Source: Rotaria macrura (taxonomy: Eukaryota; Rotifera; Eurotatoria; Philodinida; Philodinidae). From it: DNA of 64,000 nucleotides. Where the stretch lies: NCBI GenBank assembly GCA_900239685.1, contig OENT01000476.1, positions 1 to 64,000 of the forward strand, written 5' to 3'. Both the position numbers and the translations under genes were made by a program. Shown here one piece after another: positions 24,868 to 37,175 of the stretch. The notes beneath the pieces were generated by a model. That model did not search any database and was not told the DNA's origin. It saw only the letters and a list, made by a program, of their open reading frames with translations. Each line of letters starts with the position of its first letter. Within the stretch, counting starts at the first letter, position 1.

Positions 24868-25632
24868 TGTTGGGGGCAAAATTGGGATTTAGTCAAATCT
24901 TAGATTTGACCGGAAAAAACTGGGATTCCAATTTTGACCCGACAAAATTACAATCCCAAGATTGACCAGGAATTTTTCGGAAAAAATTAGGATTTGGTTA
25001 GAGATCAATTTAAACAAGCACGTGCTTCACGATAAGTGAAGTTGAATTGGAGAAAAAGAAAAAATGTGTTTCTAGGGATTATGTTGAGATGTAGTATAAA
25101 TTTACGTAGTATCACTTAACCAAAAAAAATTGTCCCAATCGAATTCGGCAACTGTCGAAACAAATAATAGTGTATTGAATTTTTATGAACAGCTGGAAAA
25201 ACATATTCATTCATTAGGTCGAAATTTTAGAGACAAGAGCGTGATAAAACAAAATATTTCTACTTACATCATCAAATGTTTATTATTAACCAAGGGTAAA
25301 CCATCAGATTTTTCTCCAAAATTCATTGACTGGGCAAAATGTAATGTCATTTTAACTAAAAATTGGGAATGTATTGTTCCACTAAATGTCATTCGAAACG
25401 TGGTGGTTGTTCCAATATGGATAAATAGACTAAAGTATCTTGATTTGTTAATGTGTTGGGAAAAAAAGATATACATTAATAAACAAAAAAGTTCTTATAC
25501 TTTCATTTCAATTATTTCGATTGTTTGGATTTATCTCTAACCAAATCCTAATTTTGTCCGAAAAATTCCTGGCCAATCTTGGGATTCTAATTTCGCCCGG
25601 TGAAAATTGAAATCCCAATTTTGCCCCCAACA
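24868..25632. mobile_element. 765-bp DNA transposon with long terminal inverted repeats, TATA flanks
   Basis: The ends read TGTTGGGGGCAAAATTGGGA at 24868 and its exact inverted copy ending at 25632. The inverted arms extend inward to about 25009 (left) and 25531 (right). They share AATCCCAAGATTG, CAGGAATTTTTCGGA and TTAGGATTTGGTTAGAGAT; the left arm has about 36 extra bases from an internal duplication. Both sides are flanked by TATATA, compatible with a 2-, 4- or 6-bp target duplication. The single internal frame (25130-25540) is too short for a full transposase. The TGT termini and a possible 4-bp duplication would fit Ginger-type elements, but this is tentative. Confidence 0.8.
25130..25540 (+). 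pseudogene. 136-codon transposon frame, possible remnant of an integrase-type transposase
   Basis: This frame fills the space between the two inverted arms of the 24868-25632 element and has no ATG at its start (it opens with TTG). A central stretch, about residues 55-80, reads KGKPSDFSPKFIDWAKCNVI. This resembles, from memory, the conserved region just before the zinc-binding and integrase domains of KRBA2/Ginger-like proteins. The later part turns hydrophobic and has no catalytic D,D-E pattern. I read it as the N-terminal leftover of a transposase in a deletion derivative. A small host gene is not excluded. Confidence 0.4.
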
Positions 25633-26167
25633 TATATAAATATATGATAAACGTCCTGAAACTAATAATTCATGATTCAACATTGAAAAAATTCTGTTAC
25701 AGAATTTCAAATGATCGTTGTTCAATCAATACCTCTTCCAGTGATAATACTCAGGTCTTCTCGTAAGTTTAAGTTAAAACGTTTTTTGAATTATTTGTGA
25801 GTTCGTTACAAACTCTAGGAATTTATTTTCTCTCCTTTAGCATCTGATCACTATCTTCGAATGATGTCAAAAAAAATATAGTTCATATTCAAAAATTGTC
25901 GACGAAATATCTGACAATTGTTTACGAGACCAGAAGATACATTCTTTTTGTATTAAAGACAAAAACTGGCTCGTTCAAGTTTCATTTAAAATATGCTTTG
26001 CTTTTGTTTGACGAAATCTGTTTGGCTTGTAGTTATGATATATTTTGGAAAGATGATGATTGATCACGTTCATATTGACTCGAAAATGTAAACACTTTTC
26101 GAATTTTATGTGAATGAATTATAGAATGAAGTCTTTGACTATATGAAATGTACAACTATTCAAACTC

Positions 26168-26541
26168 ACCCCCCGCCCCCTAAATAGAAGACCCCCCTGG
26201 AGAAAAAGTTTGTCCGACGTAATAAAAGACCCCTCTTTAATTAATTATTTTTTTGCTAATTAGGTAATTTAATTCGTGTTTTTCCATCAAAATAAGTCTG
26301 ATTCTTAGGGTTTTCAGCTGGAAATATTAAGAGAATGTGTTTGTTATTATAATGACACTCTTAAAACCCTGAAAAGCTTAATGAAAATCCTGAAAATCGC
26401 CTTAGTTTTCTGGAAAACCTTTTTAATTAAATATTGGGAAAAAATGAGTTTCTTAATAGAAGACTCGCCTGGGAAATTTTTACGCTCGAACATAATAGAA
26501 GACCTGGGGTCTTTTATTCTAAGGATTGGGGGGGGGGGGGG
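26168..26541. mobile_element. Element with C-tract inverted ends and internal direct repeats
   Basis: The left end is a run of C (26169-26180, one G) followed by TAAATAGAAGACCCCCCTGG; the right end is a run of 15 G (26527-26541). Inside, two direct copies of about 55 bp beginning AATAGAAGAC..CCTGG (about 26184 and 26456) flank the middle, and ATAAAAGACCCC occurs near each end in opposite orientation. There is no coding content. It is probably a non-autonomous mobile element or a composite of one. Confidence 0.45.
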
Positions 26542-27049
26542 TTATGAAAAAATCTTAACTCAATGAAATTAGTTTGATGCGAACAAATCAGTATTAAAAA
26601 TTTATCAGTTAGCGATCAATGTATTCTGGTGTAAAAACTTTCTTTTTCTTTCAGTCTATTATTTGTCAAATAGTCCGGTAATATAGTTTCAGTTAAAACA
26701 TGACTTCTCACACATTTCTGTTATATGTATATATTTGGAATTAGGTTTTAGATAAACTTAGAAGTTAGATGTAGTCAAGAAGAAATGAACCTTGGTCTAG
26801 AAAATCATGAACTATTTCTCCACCTTTCACCTTTTTCTTAAAAAACTGGTTCCATATGTACCACTAATCGAATAAAGACACAAATAGAGAGAGTATTGTG
26901 TTCTTCAACATACCATCTGAATGATTTAATCGATAATGCGCATAAACATCAGTAAACAGTTCTTTGATTAATTTAGTCACCAAAGAACGAGTCATAAAAG
27001 AGAGCGGGAGTGACATTTAAAGTGACTTGAATGCATATCTTATTTTACT

Positions 27050-27424
27050 ATGTCTTCACAGTTCTTTCTTGATATTCATGCATGTTTAAGTCAACATTTA
27101 CCATTATTTTCTGTACAGATTCAAGCGTTTTCTGTTAAGATTAAGCAGAAAAAAGTGTATATTCCTCTTGTAAGTTTGTCTCAGCAGCAAAGAAGTTGGT
27201 ATAGAATTATGGAGCAGTGTGTTAGTTTCAATATAAGAATGAATTACAGGCGAGAAAGTAACGTATCCAATTATGTTTTAAGATCGGGGTACTCTCACTC
27301 AGGAAAACTAATTGGCCTCAATCCTAAATCCAATGGTACTATAGCATCAGACAGAATACGGTCGTTTATGATTAGAGAGAGAGTAAAAATAATGTTTGCA
27401 TGTATAAATATTGTTAACGATTGA
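27050..27424 (+). CDS. Unrecognised 124-codon open frame
   Basis: It starts with ATG and is the longest ATG-initiated frame between the SoxB gene and the endophilin-B gene. The product would be basic with no clear signal peptide, membrane segment or motif, and I do not recognise it. No flanking exon could be joined. In sequence this AT-rich a chance frame of this length is possible, so it is listed only as a candidate. Confidence 0.15.
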   Translation: MSSQFFLDIHACLSQHLPLFSVQIQAFSVKIKQKKVYIPLVSLSQQQRSWYRIMEQCVSFNIRMNYRRESNVSNYVLRSGYSHSGKLIGLNPKSNGTIASDRIRSFMIRERVKIMFACINIVND

Positions 27425-30400
27425 CTTAACTATGCATAGATGTAAAGGAAAATAGTAAATATTTACATAAGTGCTCATTTAAAATGGATCAGTTTTGTTG
27501 GTGAGTGATGCTAAAAAAAGAGCTATCATGCGAAATGATTTTTCACAATCGATAGATCGTGGATTTTAATGGAAATATCATTTTTCAAATACTCGAATTC
27601 CATTCCTTCCCAATGTCCTGTAATTTTTCTTTCAATTACAACACTAATGATCACAGGCACTCATGAGACTTAGGATAGTATTTTGTCACTAGTGCTCATG
27701 CTGAGCCTCGAGGAAAGTATACTCGATTGCATTGAATTATTTTTACTAGTAGTGAAAATCTTGGAATGAGGAAGTGTGCTTTTAAAAAAAAATCTAGCTG
27801 TCTCCTTTGCCATAACATAAATATGGAAATGTCCAGCGTAGAAAATGTTAGTGTTAATTTTCTATACTTCTTCGATAAAATAGGGAAAAGTCAAACCGCT
27901 AATTCGTCTAATCGTCTGTTTGGAACATTTTGGCAAATTGTTGTGGTAGAACTTTTCAGTCCTACTGGAAAAAGGTACGAAGAGGTCATTATTTATTAGG
28001 ATTCATGTCATTCTAGTTAAATAAAAATAAATGATTTTTCTGAAATTTAGTAAATCTGAAACAGTAGTCTGTTCAGAAAGAAACAATGTTTTTCAGTGCA
28101 TTTGGCGTTTGAGATGACCATCGTTGTTGTTCAATGTGAAGTCAAGAGTCCGATTGAAAAAGTTTGATATTTTCATGTTATCCTGTTTAAACAGCATCAT
28201 AGGATCGAATAAAAAACCTTCTTACGGATGGGCAGTTTGCAGAAATTTCACGACATGATAATTTGTTGGATCTATGAGAAGTAACTTGAGACAGTTGCAA
28301 GATTGAAATCTCTCCTGAATTTTTTCCAACGTTTTCTCTTTATTCTTCCGCAGACAAATTTTTTTATTTGTCATATAAATAATTTTAATTGAATTACGCA
28401 CTTGATATAAATCATGTTTGCTATAGTGAAACGATAGACATTGATGTAAGAAAAGTACTTCTTCATAGATTCTAACTCCAACTATCTTTGAATCGATCGA
28501 TTCAATGTTCATTTGTTGAATTTATAAGTTTCAGTCAATATTAACATTATCTTCTCGTCTATACTTTAACCCTCAACGAAATTATGGCGTTCCATACTCG
28601 TTGAGCTGCAGTCATATGAGTATGGTAGTTTGGAAAAGACAGTAACAAATAAGGAGATTAAAACTCAATAAAATTTATTTGCATTTGAAATCCATTAAGA
28701 ATATTCTAAATATGTAAGTCAGTTATTCTGTTTTTTTTCTATGCATGAAGACAATTTTATTTAGTCTCTATTTTTATACATTGATTGTATTATGTCCGAT
28801 TATCTTCTCAAGGTTTTTCACATTGAGATTGGTAAAATCAAAGGTGTGGAAGTACGACATTGAAGATGAAGAATCGTAAGGATATGATCGAAATTGTTTT
28901 TCCACTAGTGCACTTTTGCTCTCTTTAAATTCTAATTCAGTGCAACTCTAGAATTATTCATTTTTTTTTAAATTAATGAACAAAAACTTTTGAACCTGAT
29001 ATTTTGGATGAAAACGATTATGATTCAGAACGACAAGAAAAACACGGAGTTTTCTTTGATGAATGAAAGTTGCCATCAGATTGACATAGATGATTTATCA
29101 AAGGTAATACTTTGACTTAATTTACTTAGAACATACGACCGTCTTTTGTTAAGCGGCGATTTTCGATGAAATATTCTCTTGTGAAAATTAAAGTACACCA
29201 AACAGGCTTCATAGATAATTGTTGAATTCCAAAGGTTTCTACTATCGAGTAACAGTATATTAAATTTCTTATCTTTTAGAGAGAGTCATATTGTACCGTA
29301 CGAATGCAAATGACTATTAACTTGACTGTTGAGATCTGAAAATCTATTCTACTAATAGAGTATTACTAGAGAGGAATCTCTTTTGGCAGAATGATTTTGT
29401 TTTTCATCAAATATCAATATTTGAGTATTAAATGAAACCAATAAAAGTAAACCTGGAATCATAAATTAGACTATAGTTTTATTTTTCTTATGAGCTACAA
29501 AACCTTGAAGAAAAGAAAAATTGCTCTTAATCTCAAATTCATTTGGCGTTTTCCGCTTAAAATTTTACATCGTACTAATGTGTTTTTCGAATTCTCTATA
29601 TCTAAAAATACATGTCATGTCACAACGTTTCATCCCAAAGACAAGTAAATCTTCCCTTTGCAATAAATTACATGTAGAACGAATCGTGACTGCAGTAAAG
29701 TAAGGATAGCCTTTATTAAGACGATGGTTGCCATTTTGCATCTTTGCTAGCTTCTTGTTATTTACGTGTCACTTCAAATTTATATCAATAAAAGAATTTT
29801 CTTTCATGGTCGTTGTTGTTCTATTATAGCCTCGAGCATTCGAGACAATACGAAAAGTAAATGATAACAACTTAAGTATATTTAATTTTATGCTTCTGCA
29901 ATTACATTACCAAAATATGATAAAAAAGTACTTGTTATCATAAACAAAAAAGCATGGCATCGTCATTGTAAAAATCTGACTTTTTGCATTGAAGATTAAA
30001 AACAATACGAGAAATAATTATTACCATGTCAAGTACAAATTTTCTTGTCATGAATTAGACTTGTTCATAAACAGTACTTGAAAGACCTAGCTACTCATCT
30101 ATTGTCAATATCTTCTATTTTTGGTACTGCTATTTTTGTACTCTGTTAAATACTTAAGTAGATGGTAACTCATTCGCGAGAAGACAAAGTGATTGTTTCT
30201 ATTCTGAACATACTTGTGCCAAGCCTCAAAATTGAATGTAATTGTCGAGGAGTTAGAAGTGTTCTGGTAGAGCTGCGTACATACATGAGCGTTTTTTTTA
30301 TCTGAATAACTTGATTGATTAGAGTAGTTTTACAATCGATGAATCACTTCTGAATTAGAGCCAGTTGCGATGCATGAGCCAGAGTGAATTTTGAAAATTA

Positions 30401-31111
30401 TACAAATCATTCAGTCCATAACATTTTATTGTAAAGGTACTTCATTTTGATGGTTGTCCGTGTAAATAGATCCTACTATTCTGTCAAGAGCACTTAGATA
30501 TTAAATTTTGCAATGTTGACTCAAAATTCTGTACTCGAACAAGTTCTAAAAGACTTGGCTCTGCCAAGGAGTATTTGCTTGTTTGATTTATTTTTCATTA
30601 ACATTTATCTACCAAGGTAATCTCCTCCGATTTTCTCTTCTGTTTCAAAATTCAGACTTTTTGATTTTTAAAACGATCGATTCTAGTTGACTTCTCTAGA
30701 TGTACTAATATTCTAATCAACACTCGAAAAGTTAAAGTTCTCTGAACTATAGACATATTATCCAACCGATAGCTTATTGAAATGTTAAATTTTGTTCAGC
30801 AGTTTATTAGAAACGGATATAAAATCTGTTGACGAGCCAATTCCTTGAAATCTGAAGATCAATATCGTAGTAAGCTCCAACTTAAAGACCTATAAACGTT
30901 TTATTGTAGGCATAATGTATTTAGAGCTAGGTGATGCACATGGTTCTTACTACAAAGTGATTAATTAGTGAAAGGATTTCCCTCGTGAGTTTTATATATT
31001 GAATTATTGAAATCAACTTTTAGATTAAGCATCCATGAAAATTCAATAGCCTATCACTCTTTTATTCTAAGAATAAAAAGTAATATATATATATGTATAT
31101 GTATATATTAA

Positions 31112-31117
31112 TTTATT
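31112..31117 (-). terminator. Polyadenylation signal of the endophilin-B gene
   Basis: An AATAAA hexamer on the minus strand about 200 nt downstream of the stop codon. Confidence 0.45.
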
Positions 31118-31319
31118 TTCTGTTTTAAAAAATGCCTCAAGTGAAAAATATTTTCGGAAAACTGAAATGCATCAAATAAATAATAGTTTGATTGCATAAT
31201 TGATGTGCGTTTGTCATCAAAATGTATCACGAAGCGAAAATCAGCATTGGGATATTGTCCACATATTGGAAGACAAAAAACGCACGAATGAAATGAAAAA
31301 GAAAAAAGAAAAAAGAAAA

Positions 31320-32906
31320 TCAAGAAGAAGATGAATCGATTTGCAAATAGGCTCGTGGTATGCGTCCTTTTTCTTTTGATACTTGTTTCTCGATTATCAT
31401 CCAGTCTGCGTCATCACCATTGGATATAATATTTACTGTCTAAAACATTAAAAATCGATAGCTTTTGTTTTTATTTAATTCGGTGATTGTCTCATACTTC
31501 TTTTGCAAGGACACTAAGCTCATTTGTATCAGATGCATCATAATCAAATTTGACTATAGCTGTGCGTAAATGAGACAATGAAACATTTTGGATTGGTTTC
31601 GACAAACTTTATAATGAAATCATTAAATTTTAATTAGAAATGTCATCATAACTGATTTATTACCCAATTTTCTTATGTAGATCTTCAAGAATTCGTACTG
31701 ATTTTTGATGATATTGTAATTCAGATTCAATTAAGTCAAATAAACAACTTAAATGATGGTTCTAAATCAAAGTAAAACCAATGTGTATTTTAGGACAGTA
31801 TGATTAAATGAAAATAAGGCTATATATATACTTGAGAATTGTGTAAACCATCTAGTATTAAGCGTGTTATATGATATTGACGTTCAAATTCAGTTTGTGC
31901 ATGACGAACTTCAGCATCGATGCTCTAGACATGCAGAATTCATAAAAATCCATTCAAATGAAAATATTCCGATTTAAAAGATAAAAGTTAGAAATAATGA
32001 AAGGATTCTGTTTTTCTTCTTCTATGGCTTTCATTAACAAATATTCATTCTCAACGAATAAAGAATACTCGAATTTCAAGAATAAGATATAATAATACGT
32101 ACATCAGCCATTGCTATGGGTGTATTACTACTACGATTAAGTGTCTTATTTTTCTTCTGTTTTGATCGAGCAGCATCAAGATCAAGACGTCTCATTTCTA
32201 ATGTACGACGTTCTTTCTAGAAGAAACAATTACGATTCAATATCAAAAATAAAAATAAATCATCAACTAGTTTGATTGGAAATGCTTACTGTTATCGACT
32301 TCATTTCACCTTCTAGAAAACTTTTCAACGGTTGCATATAACCCATAGCTGATGATTGAATAAAATCTTTATAAATATGACCTAGTTTTTGATGACTTTG
32401 ACCACATTTCATTAATGTTGAACCTAATGAAAGAATAATTAAACAAGAAAGTTAATTATCAATTGATCACACCATATTGCGTTGTTTGACCAAAGTCATT
32501 GCCTGCTTCTATCATGCACTGGCCTAATTGTTCGATTACATTTGGTTTGTTTGTTGTCTTTTGATCAAGTTTAGTTAGAATAAAATCTTCCAGACGTTCA
32601 TCTAGAGAAAATGTTCTTTGAAGAATTACTTTCATTTATTAAGAAGATCTTAACTCACTCGGGTTTGGTTGAAGAAAAATTTCAACGTTGGCTATTAATC
32701 GTTCAGTCCAGCCTTTGGCTCGATCAGCGTCTAGTAATAAATTTTCAAAATTTTCATCATAGGCTGTTCTATCGGTTGCTTGTCCGAGTTTTTCTTCTGT
32801 AAACTAAATCAGATTTTGTTTCAATTATCGATTGACTCAGCATTCTCGAAATTACCTGTTTAGCTCGAGATAGTAATGTGCCGGCTGCCTTTAAGTTGAA
32901 GTTCAT
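31320..32906 (-). CDS. SH3GLB: Endophilin-B (SH3GLB), BAR plus SH3 membrane-curvature protein
   Basis: Nine exons: 32906-32856, 32803-32659, 32601-32473, 32423-32290, 32216-32103, 31924-31832, 31761-31664, 31606-31498, 31439-31320. They sum to 993 nt, giving 330 residues, with every junction in phase and introns of 50-120 bp. The N-terminus MNFNLKAAGTLLSRAKQ and the following FTEEKLGQA match the amphipathic helix and first BAR helix of endophilin-B. Exons 2-7 encode the rest of the BAR domain (for example LLDADRAKGWTERL and LDLDAARSKQKK). Exons 8-9 encode the SH3 domain (VKFDYDASDTNELSV, DDADW, GRIPRAYL). The family binds and bends membranes of Golgi, mitochondria and autophagosomes and recruits proline-rich partners. 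The length is slightly below the vertebrate 365 residues because the linker before the SH3 domain is short. The gene appears intact. Confidence 0.95.
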
Positions 32907-35900
32907 TTTGCTTTTTAATATACACGCGTGTCTATGTCGTTGTAAGATGAAGCAAGTGAACACATATTCCAGTTAGTTTGACTTGTTGTCAAGAGAGAAG
33001 AAAGAACAAAAAGAGGAAAGCTGGAAATACATGGAGAAAAAAACCGAGAAGAAAACAAGAATCGAGTTTTTTCTGTTGTGGCGGGACGTGGAAGAACTAA
33101 TACGGCCAAAGCAACTTGATCATGGTGCTTTACCCATGAACGACAAAACGCATTGGGGTGAAAAGATAAGAAGGGCGAAAGAGAAAAGGAAAAAGTGATG
33201 AGGAATTTGATTTTGCGTAGTCGTACCCTCATGCTTTTCTTTCTTTCTTTCTCTTTTCCCGTATTCTATTTCTGATGAACATTATTATCTAAAACCACTT
33301 TATTTGCTATTTTTGATAATAGTGGTTTCTGAACGATTATTATAAGTGGTAAATGCCACTGTTATGAGAAGAAAATGAATAAACACATGTGAATTGTCAC
33401 TGAGTTACATATAAATACATCTGTGAATCATGTTCAATATTTCGTGTCAAAAAAAAATATTAATTACTGAAAAGGAAATATATCCAATGAATGATTTGTA
33501 ACTGCTTTCAGAAATAGTTGTCAGAAGAAAAAAGCATTATCGTTTTCTTTCTAATTTTAAAATCTATATTTAGATGCAGAGAAGTAAATAATCCTGACAA
33601 TTCGGTACATATGTATATAACGGTTGAAGAACGGATGTTCACCCACGTCAGAAAGTCAGATAATTTATTGTTCTCATTAAGAACTAGAAGTTTTATACCG
33701 AGTTCATTTTTCAATTATCAAATTCTTCTATGTGCTCTTATTTTCTAATTTGAAGTTATACAAATTACAAGACGGAATATTACTCAAATTTAGTTGAAAT
33801 TTTCTTCTTCTATATCAAGGCAAATAAAATTGAAGATTTGAAATAGTAAGGAAAAAATATAAAGAAATAATATTCTACTATTATTTCGAACTATATCACG
33901 TACAGACCTTGTTATTAAACGGATATATATATAATAACGATTTTGTATTTTTCTGATTATAAATCAATGATTGGAAATTCAAATTTATACAGGTTTTTAA
34001 AAATTGAACGAAAACTAATTTTATTACGACTGACCAAACTCCAAAGTATGATTACTATTCATGGCATTGTTTTCGCTTTCTTTATCGTCACAACAACGAT
34101 AGAAACAAGATTATTTATTCACACATGCAAATTGGGCAACATCGTGAAAGGCAGTGTTAATGGCTCCATAGTGCTACTTGCCTATTTAAAAAAACAGATG
34201 AGTTGGTGTAATCCCTTCAGCGCTGAGGCGTAAAACTGAAACATGTACTTTGTCCTCATTACGATAATACAAATATTCCATAAATTGAAAGCCGCTGGTA
34301 GAATATTCATATTATTCACAACAAGTAATCATCTGTGTAGAGGTCATTCGTACTTTTCGTTTCATTTTAAACAGACAGTTTTCTTTGCTCATTACAGACA
34401 TCATAATTTTATTCGTTTGTAGTGGTTCATTTTCTTAAAACATTTTTTCTCTGTTCAACGTTCACTTTAGCCTGCACTTTGGATGGAATCTTATAAGTAA
34501 AATTTTGTAAACTTTTATTTTATTAAAGGTAATACGTCCCTGATCACAATTAAATATCTTAATCAAGTGAGAACCTCTGACACTGATTAATGTACAAGGT
34601 AACATCTTGATCGATTTGATGCTTTTCATGTTGATCATACACTATGGCGATTAACCTATGTATTAGGTCTAGTCATTTTCTATAGCTTTAAAAAACGGTT
34701 TATCGACGATAAGTTTAAAGTCTACACATTCAAGACTGTTTTTTTTTCTGCGAGTAAGGAAGGGGTGCTTAAATATTCGCTCTAATACTGCATATGCATA
34801 TCCATAAATGAGATTTTTCATACGAATACTCTTTCGAGTGCATATAAAGAATGATAGCTATCATCCAGGGTTCATTTCAATACAATTGAAATTCCACACG
34901 AACTCATTTTTGATCCGACTATGATCCATTATCTCTCATGGATTACCAAAATGCAGGACTATCTGCGATAGAGAGATTAACACGTAGAAGAAAATCGAAA
35001 TTACTTGATATTTTGTTCTTTCACGTGCATGATAAGAAACAAGCTATAGCTAAGGCATAGATGCCCATCGCTGTTGAAGATCTACCACTGCCGCACCGTT
35101 ACTATTTGGGAAACTTGATAGCTCGGTGGCGTATTAACAGAATAGTTTGTAGAACCTTTACTTCCTTATAGTGAAAAAGTATGGAATTTTGTTTATATTT
35201 ATTATAAGATCGAATATTTTTATGTGAGTGGGCAAGTTCATACTAGGAATACTATTTTCGCATTAATTTATTTTAAATTCGAATTTCCGAAATTAATTTT
35301 TTCAAAACTTAATAATCCAATTAAAATGGATTTATATTGGAATAGGAACTTTAAAAGAATTTGAATTTCTTAAATTTATATTTGCCAAGATTTGAATTCA
35401 ATTGCGATTTCAAGAATTTTCTTTTATTTAAATTTCACAAATTTTTTAATAATATATATTCATCAGTTGTAGTGCATATAGAAACATAGTGAGATATGCC
35501 GACGTTGAACAATTAAATAGAAAAAAAAGGATTGGAATCCTTTCATTTTTATCTTCAGCAATAATTTTGTTTATCTGCTTTTTGCTATAATTGACACTAA
35601 AAACTTTGGTAAATAATAAATCTTGTAAACATTCTGATCCCTGTATAATCACACACATATGCAGATTCAGTAATTGTTAATCTATGCATAATCAAAACAG
35701 TTCTAATCACTGTTTTGCGTTATTATAAACTTCACAGTATGAAGTTCATACAATCATGGTTAGCTTTTTAAATAATCTGCGCATGCTGTCATAGCTAGAT
35801 GTTTCACTTACCACAATTTTTTTGTGAAGTTTGATACGTTTTGATCCTTTTTCATTTTAAATAAATAAACCAATGATTCGCATTACATTTCATGAATTGC

Positions 35901-37175
35901 ATTTTGTCACGGTGTGATTTAATGTGGCAAAGAGAAAAACTATATACCTTTTATGTGCACTAATTTCAATGCGTGTATGTGTTTGAGTTTTCTAAAAGTG
36001 TATCTTGCATAATATATTAGATAAGAGTTAGGAACTTTAATAATTATATTCTTATAATTTCAGATTGGATCAAAATCTAGGGCATAAGAGTTCCAAAATT
36101 TAACATACGCACTAATTACAAATCACTACACAATTTCAATGATTAGATTCTAATTATGAAAAATTATTAACGTTTACGTAATTGGATGAAGCCCGTATTG
36201 ATTTAACATGAGCAAAGTGTTATCTCTTTAGATGAACACATCTTCATATTCGTAGCTAGTCAATTTGAGAAGTACGTTTCTCAATGTCGTTTGTAGTATA
36301 TTCAAGGTAAAGTAACTTTTAGCATAACACATAATTCGATAGTCATCAGTGAAAAAAAAGCTAACAATACTTTGCGTATTGTGCTGAGCAAAGATTTCAA
36401 TTGTTGACATGTATGTCAATTATAATGAGATAGAATATGCATCTCGGAATTGTTATATATACATATATGCTCCAAAATAACATCATGACACAATCGCATG
36501 ATGTTAATAATTGTGTTTATGTTAGACAATGAAATAGTCCTGCAAATGTGCTGGCTGAGAAAGAAATTTTCTTTGATGAAGCACAAGAGAACTAGAATTT
36601 CAAGCGTTGCAGATTTTTTCGAAAACAACAATACAAAAAAGCTTCAACTGCTGTCACGCAACACCGGGATATTGAAAAAAACGAGTTGTCGCTGCTGTAC
36701 CACCACAGTATTAAGAAAAGTTCAGCACACAGCTGCCACATCAGCATAGACCTCTCTGAGCTGAGACGAGATACTGTAAATAAGGAGGAACAGGAAAAAA
36801 GGAACAGCCCATCCGATATTTCTAAACTGACTGAAGAGTGCTAGAGACAGTTAGCACAATGATCCTTTGCATTCGGGCTCAAAAAGATTGCAAAGATCAG
36901 TGTCAGTACCACTGATAGAAGGCTGCATGTTAGTTGAATGGAGTTCTAATATAACATACCAAAGATGTTTCAAACCATTTGTGATCTGACTCACCAGATG
37001 TTTTAACTATTGAACTCAACGCATGATTACTTTTGTTTTAAATATCAGATAAAATGTTTTTATGAAAATTTGTCCTTAAAACATGAGTTATAAGTAGTAC
37101 TGCATATAACAAAAAAACAAAACAAAACAGGAAGAAGCCAAAAGAAATTTCAATCAAAAAATAAAAATATGCTAT
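32907..37175. other. Intergenic region, no gene recognised
   Basis: This is the upstream flank of the endophilin-B gene. Short frames only. A small hairpin, AAACCACT...AGTGGTTT, lies at 33290-33330. A frame at 36498-36749 (+) has charged, coiled-coil-like residues but no recognisable motif. I see no RNA gene or clear mobile element. Confidence 0.45.

Larger units (their letters stand above)
26542..31319. other. Intergenic region, no gene recognised
   Basis: The longest frames are 27050-27424 (+, 124 codons), 27766-27999 (+) and 28222-28512 (-). None shows a domain motif and none can be extended by splicing into a recognisable protein. A short TA tract is at 31083-31110, and the 3' UTR of the endophilin-B gene lies at the right edge. 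I see nothing else. Confidence 0.45.

Noticed and set aside
28222..28512. 96-codon minus-strand frame
   Set aside because: It has an ATG but no recognisable domain, splice context or codon pattern; chance frames of this size occur elsewhere in the same region.
33290..33330. Short hairpin AAACCACT...AGTGGTTT
   Set aside because: Arms of only 8 bp in AT-rich DNA are expected by chance; not called as an element or RNA.
36498..36749. 83-codon frame with charged residues, possible transposon or transcription-factor fragment
   Set aside because: No motif could be named and no flanking repeat ends were found.
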